Positions 35,001 through 47,577 are shown, counted from the first letter of the stretch. The stretch is DNA of 64,000 nucleotides from Omphiscola glabra (GCA_964017045.1 OZ024794.1:6546329-6610328); one strand, 5' to 3'. Notes: generated by a model from the sequence alone, not told the origin. Numbers and translations: made by a program.

Positions 35001-38000
35001 AGTCTTAGTTTAAATAAAACAGAAGATTTTTATGTTTTTATCTTTGTATATGGTATGTACTTAAAACTATCTAATGTATTTTTCAGATGGAAGATGGCCA
35101 CACACTTTATGACTATGATGTTGGCTTAAACGATCTCATCCAAATCCTTGTTAGAAAAAACATTTCTGAATCATCACCTGATAAAGATGATGATGGTTCA
35201 AAAGAAAAGAATAATGAAGATGATGGTAGCAGCTCTGACAAAGAAAACAAAGAGGTTTGTTTTATGTTGCTATTTCTGTTTAATGATAAAGGCCAGCTCT
35301 AATCTTGATCAAGTTTATGATTATGGGATCATATTTTATTAAATTTCTTTTATAAGGTTGATACTGGATCATTTTCAAAAAGTGTTAAACTGTGATTTTT
35401 ATTTTTCCCCAAAATTTTGGTAATTAATTATAATTTACCTACATTACATAAGCTACACCTGTTTAAAGTTTTTTTGAGTCATTATTGCATTTACCTTTAA
35501 AGCCTAACGATCTTAATATTGCAATATACTTCCTGCATCTTCTTGGGTTACTAATCTTGATCAGAGAGCAGGACTAGACTTTGATTATTAATTAATTGAG
35601 CATACTTTAAGTTATTCATTTGGGAAATTCTGCTGCTTAAAAAGAAGGGTTCTCCAATTATGACTTTATTTTACACATTTTTTTTTAAATAGCCCCTTTT
35701 AGAATCAGGAACACCTTCTACAAGTGCCCAAGATGAAACCCAAGAGAGCATTTACAAGGTTAATAATTATTTTATGTTATTCAATTAGATAAAGATGTGG
35801 CATAAGAAACTTATATACATGGACATCTGCAAAAACTGCTGCTTAAAAAAACACATAGCTTAGAAACATTGATGTAATGTAAACTAGTGATGGGACGATT
35901 AATCGGAATCGTATTGGAATAATCGGAATATCGAGACTTTTCCAAAGCATCAGGAATCGGCATCGGAGCTGAATAATTCAGACCCGATTCCGATACCAAA
36001 ACGATACTTAACTGATTAACTACCACGAGCCGCTCCCAGCGCCAAGGTAATCTTTCATTCATGGACGTAAGCCGGTGACAGCGCCAAGTTTGTTTCGCGT
36101 TATAAAAAACTATTTTTTTTACATTTATTTTTCTTTATTTTGCTCCGAGATTTTTAATTACCGACAGGAAGTTTATTTAAAACCACATGTTATTAGCAAA
36201 ATGTAAACAATCTTTTTGCTGTACTATATAATAGTCAATAAGCTGGCAGCGATAAATATTTTGAAAAGTAAAGCATTTGAAGGTAAGGTGCCCCGTTTTT
36301 CCGATTTTCGTAAGTTTTTGTTAAAATCAATAATAAAACATTTTAAAAAGTATAAATTATAAATTAACAATAAAATGTTGTAGGCTTAACTTACAGAAAA
36401 TTTATTTATCTACAAAATGATATATTATTTATATTTTTTTGAACTCAATACTACATCTTTGTATTATTAAAATGGAATTATTGATAGTGTTTATATAAAA
36501 CCTTTCCAATACATTGTGATCTAGCATATTGTAAAGCTTCAATAGCAAGTTAATAAACTTTTCTAATCAATTCTCAACTTTTATATTAATTAAATATGTT
36601 AATACCTGGGCAAAGTAATAATATATGTAATAATGGCCAGGAATGGGAATCGTATCGGGAATCGGGATAATTGGGTATAATCGGAATCGTGAAAAATTTT
36701 GGTATCGTCCCATCACTAATGTAAACTATTAACCAACCATTATCTAGTGCATTTCATGTCCTTACACCAGACCTGTTTACCCTTAAACTCTTAAAATTGT
36801 ACATCATCACAAAATCGTTCAGTACATTATCTTAATAGTAAAAAATAAACATACAGTATATATAATGTAAACATCTCAAAATGGTACATTGTACGCCAAA
36901 ATCTTAAGAGTAAACAGGTCTGTTACAAGAATTATGACTATAAGGAAGCAATCAGCTTGACACCTCTAGGTGACTCGACAATACTCCAAGGTGCAGCAAA
37001 ACTATGCGCTTAAGTTTAAAAAATAATAAGCATTATTTCAATTTAAAGAAAATCCAAATATCTCTATTAAATCATATCCATTCATAAGCTTAGAGGCACT
37101 GTTCATTACCGAATATATCTATTTAATTTATGAATGTGTAGTTTGTGGTGACTCATTGTCCAATAGTGGGACTGTACAAAAGAAGTTAAAAGACAATTAA
37201 TTCATTTAATAAATGTGGAAATCTTGCAAGGATTAGATTAACTTAAGTTCAGAGAGTAGGATAACTGAAATTTGTAGTTAGTGTCTGTCCCTCTTCAAGA
37301 GGTGTTGGCACAACTTCTTATCTGCACTTTCCTTGGCTGAACGTCCATGTCAGCTGAAACAGACTTAGCACAACCTAGGTGCTAAGGTTGATACTGGTTG
37401 CCATTCTTATATGCCTTCTTGTGACAAAGACAAGGTCATGCAGTTGTTTGTGCACCCCCTTCCATCGCTCTGTCTTTTTACCTTTTGCTAGACGAGGCAG
37501 AGCCAGCATTTGTGCTACTCTCTATGTGAGTGGAGAACACACTGCAAATGTTGCCTCTTTCTAGGACCTCTGTATTAGGTCCTTAGTTATGTCACAACTT
37601 GACACTGATAAAGTTCTGTGTGCGGCACACACCTCACTACTGTAGAGGAGTGTACTGAGCACTCTTGTCAAAGTGCATTTGAGTCCTCTTTTATTCTATA
37701 AATCCTTGTTCAACCTATCATTTACCTCTTCATCCATAGACATAAAGGGGAGTTTAGTGGATACAATATATATTAAATTCTAAGTACTGCTAGCTCACGC
37801 ATGCTGCAGTTCATTGTTAAAGAGATGTCTTCTTCTTGTGTGATGAGATTTGAACTCCTCAGTCTGTTTGTCAAAACACATTGCACTTATTTTGAAGAGA
37901 TTTCTTGTGTGATCAGCTCCTCAGTCTCACTGTTCCAACACTTTGCACGTGTGAGAAAGGCGATTTACAAGCTGATACAGTCACATTGTCCCTGAGGTGA

Positions 38001-41000
38001 ATGAAAAAATGGTAAATAAATCTTGGCATAGGACTAGGTTGGGTGGGTGATGAACAAATTTGGTGGAGGTACACTTCTATAGGTAGACCTTGAAGTTTAT
38101 TTTAGTAGCCATGAGAGGAAGATGACTTGAGTGTAGGTGCAAACACATTGTAATTTTGTTCCTGTTTCATCGTTTTCTGTTTATTTAAACTACAATTAAT
38201 TTTGCTTTAAGAAAAATAAATAAAACAAAAAGCTAGATATAATAATTAAAATTTCAAGATTAAAATACATTACAGGTTGGTGACATTGTTGATGCCAGAG
38301 ATGTGACAATGGGTGCATGGTTCGAGGCAAAAATTTCCAAAGTTGAGAAAGGCATAGATGAGGAGATTAAAAAAAGACTCAGTAGTAACTCTACCACAAA
38401 TGAAGGCTCTGATAAATCTTCAAAGTCGGAGATGAAAGATGAAAACGACAACCCTCAAAAAGGTTTAGAAAGCAAGAAACCTCCCCCAGTATTAGATCAA
38501 GGAATCCCTGATGGATTTACTTATCATATATGTTTTGAAAAGTAAGTAGCTTCATTTTAAAATTTTAAACAAGAGGAGGGATCTAGTCTCTGCCTACTTT
38601 CATTTTTGTCTGTATGATTAAGTGCTGTCACTGTTAATAAACTTTTTCATTTAAAATTTTGGTCAGTATTACAATCTGCTCTTCTTACAAGAACTTACAG
38701 TGTATGGTTTCTTGCATTGGGCTAGTGATCAGGGTAAAATAAAAAACTGCTAAGAAATCATTTTGCAAATTCATGCCTGTCGTCATCAGATAAAGGATAC
38801 CTTGAAAAATGGCATTATGAATTAATGAAGCAACTTAGATATACCTAAAAGTGAGCTGACTTGCAGACTAACCTCCTTTTCTCTGAGGAAAATCACCCAG
38901 TTAGGCAACTGGAATTTACACACAATGCACAAGATTATGAAAGATTTTCAGGTGGCAAAAAACATGTGGCGAAGAGATGTTGACAAAGTTATACTAAATA
39001 CTGGAAAGAGCTAGAGAAAATTGCCAAAGACCCGGAAATAAATTGTCAATGGCCTAGTTTCCACTAAGTGTTAAGAAGGCAATAACTAAGATTACAATCT
39101 TTAAATAAGTTTTTTGTTATTTCCGAGGCTAGATAGTTGTCCTTATTGTAAAGGTAAAGGCACAACATGTTAAAATCTTGCTAATATTGTTAGGATGCGC
39201 CCTTAACATGCTTACAGTTGCATATATGGAGTAATGGCTCACAAAAAATTCAGGGTTTAGACAATATATTTATATTTATTGAATTTTAAAAAAAAATATC
39301 TCATATCAACATCTAAGCAGGCAAAGCATAGTTAAATTTGAATAAGACAATTTTGTAACAGATTTTAACTTTAAAATGATTTATGAGAACTGTTTCTTTG
39401 ATCTCATTAAAAGATATCCTGAGGATGTTTTAAAGGTTTTGAGTACAGAGATAAGGCCTAGAGCTCGGACTCTTCTGCGTTTTGAAGATGTAAATATAGG
39501 TCAGCATATTATGGCTAATTACAACTATGATGAACCTGAAACCAGAGGATTTTGGTATGACTGTTTTGTAACAGGGAAGAAAGATACAAGAACTGTGAAG
39601 GAGCTTAATGCCACTGTTTATGTAGGGTAAGTTATTCTAAGACAATGGAGCAAAAGCACAATGTTCTTTGAAAAGTACTGTTCTAAAACTTTAAGGACAT
39701 TACAGTATCTGCAGGTTGGGTCTAAATCACATATTATTTTATTTTTGGAAATTGGCTTGCTATGTGAATTTAATTATTAAATTTCTATGCAAAGCTGAAT
39801 GATTTTTAATGTGAAAGTAAAAGTTCTCTGTCGACCATAGTTTTACTGGTTGTTTCATTCTCGTTAAACAATCTTGTGAAATATAATTTCAGAACAGAAC
39901 TATCACCACTGCACCATTGTCGACTGCTCTTTATCAAAGAACTATTTGGAATAGAAGTTCCTGGAACTCAACTCACTGAGGAAGATATTACAGTGGATCC
40001 AACTGCAAGTGTAGAAAAACGCAAGTTGCTTCAGCATTCATTTTCTCTTTCTCTCATATAATATATTTAATCCTGCATTGTTAGAAGTATTTTATTTTTT
40101 ATAAATCTATGTGTCTGCATATGAATTGTATGTTTGTATGTCTAACATATATATTATTTCATAATGTTTTCAGGTGAAAACAAACCTGAGTGTGACAAAT
40201 GCAATGATAATCCTTCCAAGAAGTGCAAGCACTGTGGCTGCCTTAAGTGTGGTGACAAGAAGGACCCTGAGAAAACCATTCTTTGTGATGAGTGCAATCA
40301 AGCCTATCATTTGTATTGTTTAGACCCACCACTAGAAAAAGTACCAGAGGAAGATGAATGGTTTGTATATTCTGTTTAATTTTAAAAATATATCCTATTG
40401 GTAGTAAATAATTAATTGCTTAACCAAATGAGAACTAGGATTATTCTAATTTTTACCTTCCTTTGTATTGAAGGATAGTATTGATATTTTTAATTGCCAG
40501 TTTTAGAAACAATATAAATATTTTTGTTAATGTGAAGGGTTTGCCCTGGGTGTACAAATACATCTTTTGTTTACTGTGAAGGTATTGCCCAGAATGTAAA
40601 AATGATGAAACAGCCATAGTCAGGATGGGAGAAAAATTAAAAGTAAACAAGAAGAAAGCCAAGATGGCATCAGCCAACAGCACAAGTGCTAGAGATTGGG
40701 GCAAGGTAGGAAGTCTAAGGAAGTGCATACAAAATAAGGCCTCTGAAATTGAAATGGTATTCAGAAATTCCAGTTGTTATTAATCATATTATAATCCAAT
40801 AAACAAATTAATAGTGTAATCATCTTTATTGTAAGAGCTCTGTCCCCATTTTGTTTCAGGGAATGGCTTGTGTTGGTAGAAGTAAGATGTGCACCATTGT
40901 TTCATCTAACCATTACGGTCCTATTCCAGGTGTTGAGGTTGGGACATTATGGAAATTCAGAGTACAGGTAACTGCTAATCCTATAACTATTGCTGAATCT

Positions 41001-44000
41001 CCATTAATCTTAGAATTTTATTAAAATCTCTGTGAATTTACCCATTTCTTCAGCTCATTCCAATATTACAAAGAACCAGTTTATATTTTTTATTTGATTT
41101 AGCTTATTTGATGTTTAATTTCTAAAATAATCCAACTAGGTCAGTGAAGCAGGAGTACACAGACCACATGTTGCAGGAATTCATGGAAGAGAAGAAGATG
41201 GGGCTTACTCAATAGTGTTGTCTGGTGGATATGAAGATGATGCTGTAAGTAAAAGATGGGGCTTACTCAATAGTGTTGTCTGGTGGATATGAAGATGATG
41301 CTGTAAGCAATTCTGTGTACCTATTTTAACAAGAATAGATTATATTCTCTATTTATATTTTTTGTACTTAAAAAAAAAAAGCTTTATAACAAACCAATAA
41401 TTGAATGCACATTTTTAAAAGTAATATATGTACAAGTTTTGCATCCATTATTATAGGTGAATATTTTTTTGCATACCTATTTATTTAGGATGATGGGGAT
41501 GAGTTTTACTACACAGGAAGTGGTGGTCGAGATCTATCTGGGAACAAACGGACCGCTGAGCAGTCTTGTGATCAAACTCTGACACGCATGAACAAGTATT
41601 ATTTATTTTTTCAAGTCACCAGTTGTTTAATTTATATGATTGTAGTTTATTTCTTATAGATTGAATTCATTACAGTTAAATCTATATTTTTTTAACCAAT
41701 GTTCAACAATATTACATGCTTTAAATGTTTTTATTTCTTGCGTGTAGAGCACTTGCCAAGAACTGTAATGCACCAATAGACAACAAGAAGGGAGCTGAAG
41801 CCAAGGACTGGAAAGGTGGGAAGCCTGTTAGGGTTGTACGTAACTGTAAAGGAAGAAAACATTCCAAGTATGCACCAGAAGAAGGGAACCGTTATGATGG
41901 AATCTACAAGGTAATGGTTTTAAAAAACATACTCAGTGAAAGTATATTTCACAGATTTTTTTTATTTAAAAAAAAATATTTTCCTGTAAAGCCTGTAGAG
42001 TATTTGGTTAATCTTATTAAAGTGTGTACAAGTTTTAATATTTGATATTAAGTTTAATGGCTAATTGATTGAGATAAATATTTATATTCTAACCCAACTC
42101 TCAGATTGTTAAATATTGGCCAGAGAAGGGTAAATCAGGCTTTCTTGTTTGGCGATATCTTCTGCGTCGAGATGACCCAACATCTGCACCCTGGACCAAG
42201 GCTGGCAAGAAACGAATTGAAGAGCTGGGCCTGGAAATGCAGGTTGGTATTTTTTTTATAATACTGCAATTTTGTATCATAGTGTTTTCACTTTTATTTT
42301 TTTGTTTCTACTATTACCACTCATTTATGAAATAGAAACTAAATTGGATTTTTTTAAATATTCTTAATATCTTGTTACTCTATCTGTAGTATCCCGAAGG
42401 CTATCTGGAAGGCTTAAAAGAGAAGGAAAAAGAGAAAGAATCGGATCAAACTCCAAAACAGAATGGGAAAAAGAGAAAATTAGAAGGTGAAAATTTCCCC
42501 CTCTTTTAAAAACATTATAGTGTAATAAAATTTAAGCGGCAACATAAGCATGAGGATAAAGTCGGCAGTTTCATTTTTATTCTGGAAACATTTGTAATCT
42601 CAAATTGACCACTGTGGAGTGGCGCCAATAAACTAGTCCTCTCGAGAAAAAAACAGGTTGCTCTATAGTCATAAATTTAAACTTTCCCATTTATGTAATT
42701 GTAATTATTTTATCTTAATTTTGCAGTAAAAGAAAAAGAAAGTTAAGGTTTTGTGGGCACATTAGTACTGAACCCAGCCAATCTGTGTTTTGGTAAAACC
42801 AAAATAATTTTCTTACATTGAAAAACCCTCTCTAAAGTTAAACTAGATATATTTCAAGAAATCTATTTTCAGGATTGTGTACAAAATAACAAAAATAAGT
42901 ATTTTGTGGAAGAAAACATGTTTTCAATCATTGACTGACCATGTGCCCTTTTGTGCCCTTCTAAAATATTCAATGCTTGAAGTTTATTTGATATATTCTC
43001 GGTTATCATCAAAGAAGAAATTCATATTGGCATGGCCCACCACATGGAAAATTTCTTCACTGGAACATGTATAGCAAAAAAGGTTTAGTGAAGCAGCTAA
43101 GAGAATTTTCAAACCTTCCATTTTCCTTTAAGTTGAAAATGAAGAAGAAAGTGAAGCATCCCCAAGACAAGACAACAAGAAAATTAAAATGGTCCGCTAC
43201 TCTCTTGATGCCAGTGTAAAAAAACTGATTGCTGAGGACAAAGTTAACAAAAAGTTGTGGGATGAAGCACTGTCAGCTGTCAAAGAAGGATCTAAGGTAA
43301 GTTTAACTAAAATTTCTTTATAAATTCCTTTAAAGAAAGATTTTTTTTATAAGTCCAACTCTTTGTAATGTCCAAATGCAACCACTAACTATGCAATGCC
43401 TTAAAGACTGCAGCCGTCATCACAGTTGGTGTTTACCAGTAGCTTTACAAAAGGACAGTCCTTGTTTAAAAAAAAAAACAGTATTAGTTGTGAGATTAAC
43501 CCTTTACAGTCCAAGCCTATTCAGCCTTTTCTAATCCTAGCGACCAAGCAAAGGGTCATAACTCCATTCTAAATGAAGGATCTTTATCTAATTAATTTAC
43601 AGAAAATAAACTATAAGCAAGAAAATAAAATAAAAAATACCTAAATACAAAGAAATGATTAAAGCAAAAGTTGCACCAAAAAACAGTTTCAGGGACACTA
43701 GATTTATGAAATAGTGAAGCTTCATTAGTCCTAAGTTCTTTCAAAATTGTATCCAAGGCTTCGATAGCCATTTTTTACAGCGAAAAAATCGCAACTTTTA
43801 AAAAAATCGTAGAAAATCAGCCCCTAAAGACACCGCGGTCAAACTAGTATCAAAATAAATGCCGACAACGAGGCTTTCTTCCCGTAGAACTATAAATAGT
43901 AATGCGCAATGGATTTCCGCTGTGCTAAGAACGAAAGTAAACAACCTCGCAGCGGGGCGAAGCGGGCAGGTTTGGCCGCAACGGACTGTAAGCTTAAGGA

Positions 44001-45528
44001 AAAAATCGGCGTATTTCGGGCGCATCGGACTGTAAAGGGTTAAACAAGGCCTTGGAAAACTACTGCTAAATATTTGATCATTCTCTTGACTGTTCAATGA
44101 AAAACTCATTTTTTACATGACAAGTTTCCTAAGGCCAGATCTAGAAATACCAAGGCGGCAGCCATTCTTTTGAAAATGAGTCCCTATCCTTCCGATTTCT
44201 CTATGATAATAAGTGGGTCTTCAATACCTTGTTTTATATATCAATGGAGAATTTCTCCATGATAATAAGTGGGTCTTCAATACCTTGTTTTACATATCGA
44301 TAGAGAATTTTCTCTATGATAATAAGTGGGTCTTCAATACCTTGTTTTATATATCAATGGAGAATTTTCTCCATGATAATAAGTGGGTCTTCAATACCTT
44401 GTTTTAATATCGATAGAGAATTTTCTCTATGATAATAAGTGGGTCTTCAATACCTTGTTTTACATATCAATGGAGAATTTTTTAGGGCTAATTTTGTATT
44501 AGTTAAAAAGCTCCAGGCTATGTTTTTATGAGGAAGAGATACAAATTTACATTATTACTTCATTTTGAGATTCCAACTTTTTATAAAAGTGTAATAATTG
44601 TAATGTTAATAGCATCAGGTTTTGAATTTCCTATTGTAAAAATATGGAAACATTTGGGTAATTTTTTCTTGATAACATATTGGTTATTTTTCAGTGAACT
44701 ATTGCCAAACTTGGTACAAAAAATCATACAATGGTCACTTTCAATGGGTAGCAACAAATATTTTTTTATGTTTGAATACATATTAATGAGCCATTATTTG
44801 ACTAATTGGGCTATGTACTATAGTAATACTATGATAATGGTGCCGAAAGTAGGCAATCATGTACATATTTTATTTAATTGTATTACAAAATGATTTCGTA
44901 TATTATATATCAAAATAATTATTTCTCATGTTTTTACCCATCTTCTGGACAAGCAAAGGGCACATTTTTTATATAGCTGCTATAAGGTTTATTTAGAGTT
45001 ATGAGGGTTAACACAGTTCCCTTGCAGTTTCTTGTTAATGAGAAATATATTCTTATATTCTCCAGGCATTCCATGATAAAGTGGAAGAGGTTTTTCTTTG
45101 TATTTGCTGTCAGTGCATTGTATGCAAACCCATTACCCTGGACTGTTCTCACAATATTTGCAAGGTAGGTATCATGGAAGCCAGAATTTCTACTCAGACC
45201 TTTTAATAACAGCAAATTACAGTTGCCTTAAAAGTATGTTTTATGTCAATCATAAAGAATACAATTTTTAAGTATAAATTTAAAAAATATAAAACTTCAT
45301 ATTATTAAGTCTGTGGTGTTGTTTAATGTTCTCATTCTGAATTTATGTCATCATGGCTAACATTACCTTTGAATCTTACAGTCATGTCTGCAACGATCAT
45401 TCAAAGCGGAGGTGTATTCCTGTCCGGCCTGCCGAGCAGATCTCGACAAAAATCTTGGGATGTCACCCAACAAAACCTTGTCCCAGATTTTAAATAGCCT
45501 CTTTCCAGGATATGAAAGTGGGAGATAG
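32021..45528 (+). CDS. UHRF1: UHRF1, E3 ubiquitin ligase and hemimethylated-DNA reader
   Basis: UHRF1 reads hemimethylated CpG and H3K9me3 and recruits DNMT1 by ubiquitylating histone H3. Seventeen coding exons: 32021-32173, 35087-35254, 35693-35758, 38276-38541, 39414-39626, 39893-40008, 40174-40360, 40582-40705, 40860-40967, 41140-41244, 41489-41595, 41748-41910, 42105-42242, 42390-42486, 43133-43296, 45066-45164, 45382-45528. All phases join: 2421 nt, 806 aa (human about 793). UBL domain about 1-76 ([16 protein letters not shown]); acidic linker; tandem Tudor about 130-300 ([25 protein letters not shown]); PHD about 330-396 ([25 protein letters not shown]); SRA about 432-600 ([32 protein letters not shown] with the flipping-finger NKR); RING about 735-775 ([29 protein letters not shown] split here) and LFPGYESGR end. 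The ATG at 32021 is chosen over an in-frame ATG at 31964 because family proteins start MWIQVR. Exon 5 uses an AAAAG acceptor. Introns 1, 3 and 15 carry transposons. Confidence 0.97.
32200..32385 (-). pseudogene. LINE C-terminal tail relic in UHRF1 intron 1
   Basis: The - strand reads [12 protein letters not shown], then after a shift [14 protein letters not shown], two stops, and [31 protein letters not shown] and a RTEWR.VV.QAK ending are typical of LINE tails. The same peptide pattern occurs at 54600-55340. Confidence 0.7.
32640..34085 (-). mobile_element. Second LINE, 5'-truncated within the reverse transcriptase (UHRF1 intron 1)
   Basis: Antisense to UHRF1. The element starts near 34083 ([20 protein letters not shown]) and runs through [41 protein letters not shown] and the catalytic [27 protein letters not shown] follows. 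A shift near 33440-33470 leads to the C-terminal block 33324-32866 ([39 protein letters not shown] and stop). The 3' UTR extends to about 32640. It belongs to the same broad group as the LINE at 24520-27412 but is a different family. It is inactive because of truncation and the shift. Confidence 0.9.
34085..35086. other. Remainder of UHRF1 intron 1
   Basis: AT-rich DNA with a pyrimidine-rich part at 34600-34880 that ends in a long C run (34856-34874). No coding signal is present. Confidence 0.5.
35877..36726. mobile_element. hAT-type non-autonomous element, 834 bp, with perfect 8-bp duplication
   Basis: The element 35885-36718 starts TAGTGATGGGACGAT and ends ATCGTCCCATCACTA. ATGTAAAC flanks it at 35877-35884 and 36719-36726. 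Subterminal AATCGGAATCG-like words occur at both ends and may be transposase-binding repeats. No transposase frame is present. It lies in UHRF1 intron 3. Confidence 0.9.
36768..36922. mobile_element. Small MITE, 155 bp, UHRF1 intron 3
   Basis: It starts CAGACCTGTTTACCCTTAA and ends TTAAGAGTAAACAGGTCTG, an inverted repeat of about 19 bp with one mismatch. A truncated relative lies in the hAT relic near 5404-5490 (CAGACATGTTTACCC start). The flanks share only TTACA, so the target-site length is uncertain. Confidence 0.8.
36923..38275. other. Remainder of UHRF1 intron 3
   Basis: No coding exon or ordered repeat is recognised. 37280-37580 is more GC-rich than its surroundings and may be another old repeat, but I cannot classify it. 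Confidence 0.4.
38542..39413. other. UHRF1 intron 4
   Basis: It holds no coding signal. The more GC-rich part at 38690-39060 may be an old repeat, but no diagnostic ends or frames are visible. Confidence 0.4.
41195..41307 (+). repeat. Duplicated end of UHRF1 exon 10 with its splice donor
   Basis: 41195-41249 (the last 50 bases of exon 10 and its GTAAG donor) is repeated at 41253-41307, a period of 58 bp. The copy differs after the donor (GTAAGC against GTAAGT). Reading through the first donor gives a stop (TGG TGG ATA TGA) before the second, so only the first donor gives an intact protein. Confidence 0.93.
42487..43132. other. UHRF1 intron 14
   Basis: AT-rich, with no repeat identified. A possible small exon after TTTTGCAG at 42726 ends in a stop after six codons and is not needed for the frame. 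Confidence 0.45.
43496..44043. mobile_element. piggyBac-type MITE, 540 bp, TTAA target site (UHRF1 intron 15)
   Basis: The element 43500-44039 begins CCCTTTACAGTCC and ends GGACTGTAAAGGG, a perfect 13-bp inverted repeat. TTAA lies on both sides (43496-43499 and 44040-44043), the hallmark of piggyBac transposition. It has no transposase. Its right half is GC-rich compared with the intron. Confidence 0.9.
44197..44481. repeat. 56-57-bp tandem repeat, about 5 copies (UHRF1 intron 15)
   Basis: GATAATAAGTGGGTCTTCAA followed by TACCTTGTTTTA and a TATCAATGGAGAATTT or TATCGATAGAGAATTT variant alternate along the array. The two variants alternate, which hints at a two-unit higher-order pattern. Confidence 0.9.
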
Positions 45529-45625
45529 GGATAGCAACAGTCTACTTAGTAGGAATAGCAACGGTCTACTTAGTAGGAATAGCAACAGTCTACTTAGTAG
45601 GAATAGCAACAGTCTACTTAGTACT
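45527..45625. repeat. 24-bp tandem repeat, 4 copies, starting at the UHRF1 stop codon
   Basis: The unit is GGAATAGCAACAGTCTACTT followed by AGTA. The first copy begins at the last bases of the coding region, so the array is in the 3' UTR. Confidence 0.92.
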
Positions 45626-46665
45626 ATTGCTTTTAAATGAAGGAAATCAAGAAATGTACCGTATACAATTTTTAAAACATTTCCACGAAGCGAATGGAAA
45701 ATTGTTTTACAAAATCTTAAATTTCAGAAATCAGATTTCATCAAAGCAGTGACATTGTCTCATATACATATATGGGATGAATTAATTAAGTCTGAAAAGA
45801 AAGACTATGAGTGCATGGTATTATTCACTTACTTTTTAAAAACAATAATTTTAGACTTATGAATGAACTGTAACTTTTCATAAAGAATTTGATTGATGTG
45901 GATTCACAACTAATTGAGCTATGTAAAGTCTGTTCTTTCAATGGAATTTTAAAAATCCCTTTTAAGAGTATCGAGGATTATTTTTTTAAATATTGCTTTA
46001 ATGGAATCTAATGGAATTCCTTAGTTTTATGGAAATTACTTTTAACTTTGATGAACCAGCTGAATTTATTTCACTATTTTTAAATCAGAATATTCAAATA
46101 TTTACATTAATTTTTTTATACTAAAAACATGAATTCATAAAAAGACTCCTGTAATTCTTTTTTAAAATCAGGGTTTCTTAAAATGCTTAACTCCATCTGT
46201 GCAACTTTAAAAGTTGTGGATTTCTGTCTTGACTTTGGCAACAAATTATTTTTTTTTTATTCTGTCTTACAGACAGCCAACAGTTTATGCAATAATCCCA
46301 TTTGTCAATGGTTTGAGAGCCTCTGATTTGTATGATTCACCTTGTTATTAACTCAGAGGCTCTTCAATTGGACCCTTTTTTGTCAATGGTTTGAGAGCCT
46401 CTGATTTGAATGAACTGCAAAAACCTAACTCTTAATTGACAAATAATAAGAATAAGAACTCAGGGGGTTGGATCGATTAAAAACATTCTATGTACTAGAT
46501 TTGAAGTACCTCAGATGTTTTAAATGTGCTGTACAAACTCTGTTCCTATGTACCTCAGATGTTTAAGACTGACCTCATGTATTCAGCTTTATGTAACTTT
46601 TGTAAATATTTTGAATTGATTTGTTTATAAATGACCACAGGCAGCATCCGCTATAAACTAAATAA
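45626..46665. other. Probable UHRF1 3' UTR and downstream DNA
   Basis: No frame is seen. A CAATGGTTTGAGAGCCTCTG duplication lies at about 46306 and 46384. The first AATAAA after the stop is at 46966-46971, so the 3' UTR could be up to 1.4 kb. Earlier variant signals (ATTAAA near 46478) are possible. Confidence 0.45.
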
Positions 46666-46775
46666 TTACTCCACCAAGCTTGGTATAGTATGATTACTTC
46701 AGCAAGCTTGGTATAGTATGATTAATTCAGCAAGCTTGGCATAGTATGATTAATTCAGCAAGCTTGATATATGTA
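46666..46775. repeat. 28-bp tandem repeat, about 4 copies
   Basis: The unit is ATTAATTCAGCAAGCTTGG followed by CATAGTATG, with variants. Confidence 0.88.
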
Positions 46776-47149
46776 GCTTTCATATTGTGAGGCAAACAAT
46801 GATTTCTCATTTATTATTATCATCATTTTTAGTCTGGTATATAAAGGACTTTGTGCTCAAGTGTGTTTTTATTATTTTTTTATATCAACAGTTAAAAAAT
46901 TCAGTTCTTTGCTTCATGCAGCTGAATGTTTTTCACAACAGTACAGATTTTTCTACAGGTTAACCAATAAAATTTAAAATAAATTTTAAAAAGAAATAAA
47001 AATGACATATGCTTTCATTACTAAGATATACTAATAATAGGGTTGGCAAAATGAAATGGATGCCCTACTTCAATCACAAGTTTTTAAAAGGCTTTTTGGT
47101 GGCTTAGTATCTGATCATAGTCTGCATGTTATACAGCAACTGGTAATTT

Positions 47150-47575
47150 TCCAGCCGTTAATCCATTAGATCAGCTCTGGCCAAGCTTATCCCAAGTGTT
47201 GTGTTGTTCCTTTCACTCCGCCTGGAACACAGGGCGTCTACAAGTATTTTTCAATTGTGCTTTCCTTTCCATTTGGTTCTAGGTTTATCCCATACTCTCT
47301 GTGTCTGCCTCTAGTTTACGTCTCTGTGTACTCTTTGGCGTCTTTTTCCCCTGTGGGTTCCTTGATCATTGATAGGGATTTTGTGGTGATGTTTCCTGGG
47401 GATTTGTGAAGATTATTCCTTGTCTGCCTCTATCTTTTCTTGTGAGGTCTTAAGCATAAGGCTCTTGTCATGTCCTCCAGCAGTAAGTCCTTGTTGATGA
47501 TGATGGGACATGTTCCCTCTCTTTCTCAGTGTTTTGAAGGTCTGTACTTTTTTCATGATGCTCTCTGTGCTACCA
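47150..47575. repeat. Unclassified, more GC-rich interspersed repeat (possible LINE 3' UTR)
   Basis: A stretch with CACTCCGCCTGGAACACAGG and GATGATGATGGGACATGT stands out from AT-rich surroundings and has the feel of a non-coding LINE 3' end. No frame or end repeat supports a class. Confidence 0.3.
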
Positions 47576-47577
47576 GT

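Noticed and set aside
39362..39413. Using the AACAG acceptor at 39361 for UHRF1 exon 5
   Set aside because: It gives a stop at once (TTT TAA). The acceptor at 39413 keeps the frame and restores the KYPED match to the family.
42726..42746. Extra UHRF1 exon after a TTTTGCAG acceptor
   Set aside because: It ends in a stop after six codons, and skipping to 43133 keeps the frame and the family alignment.
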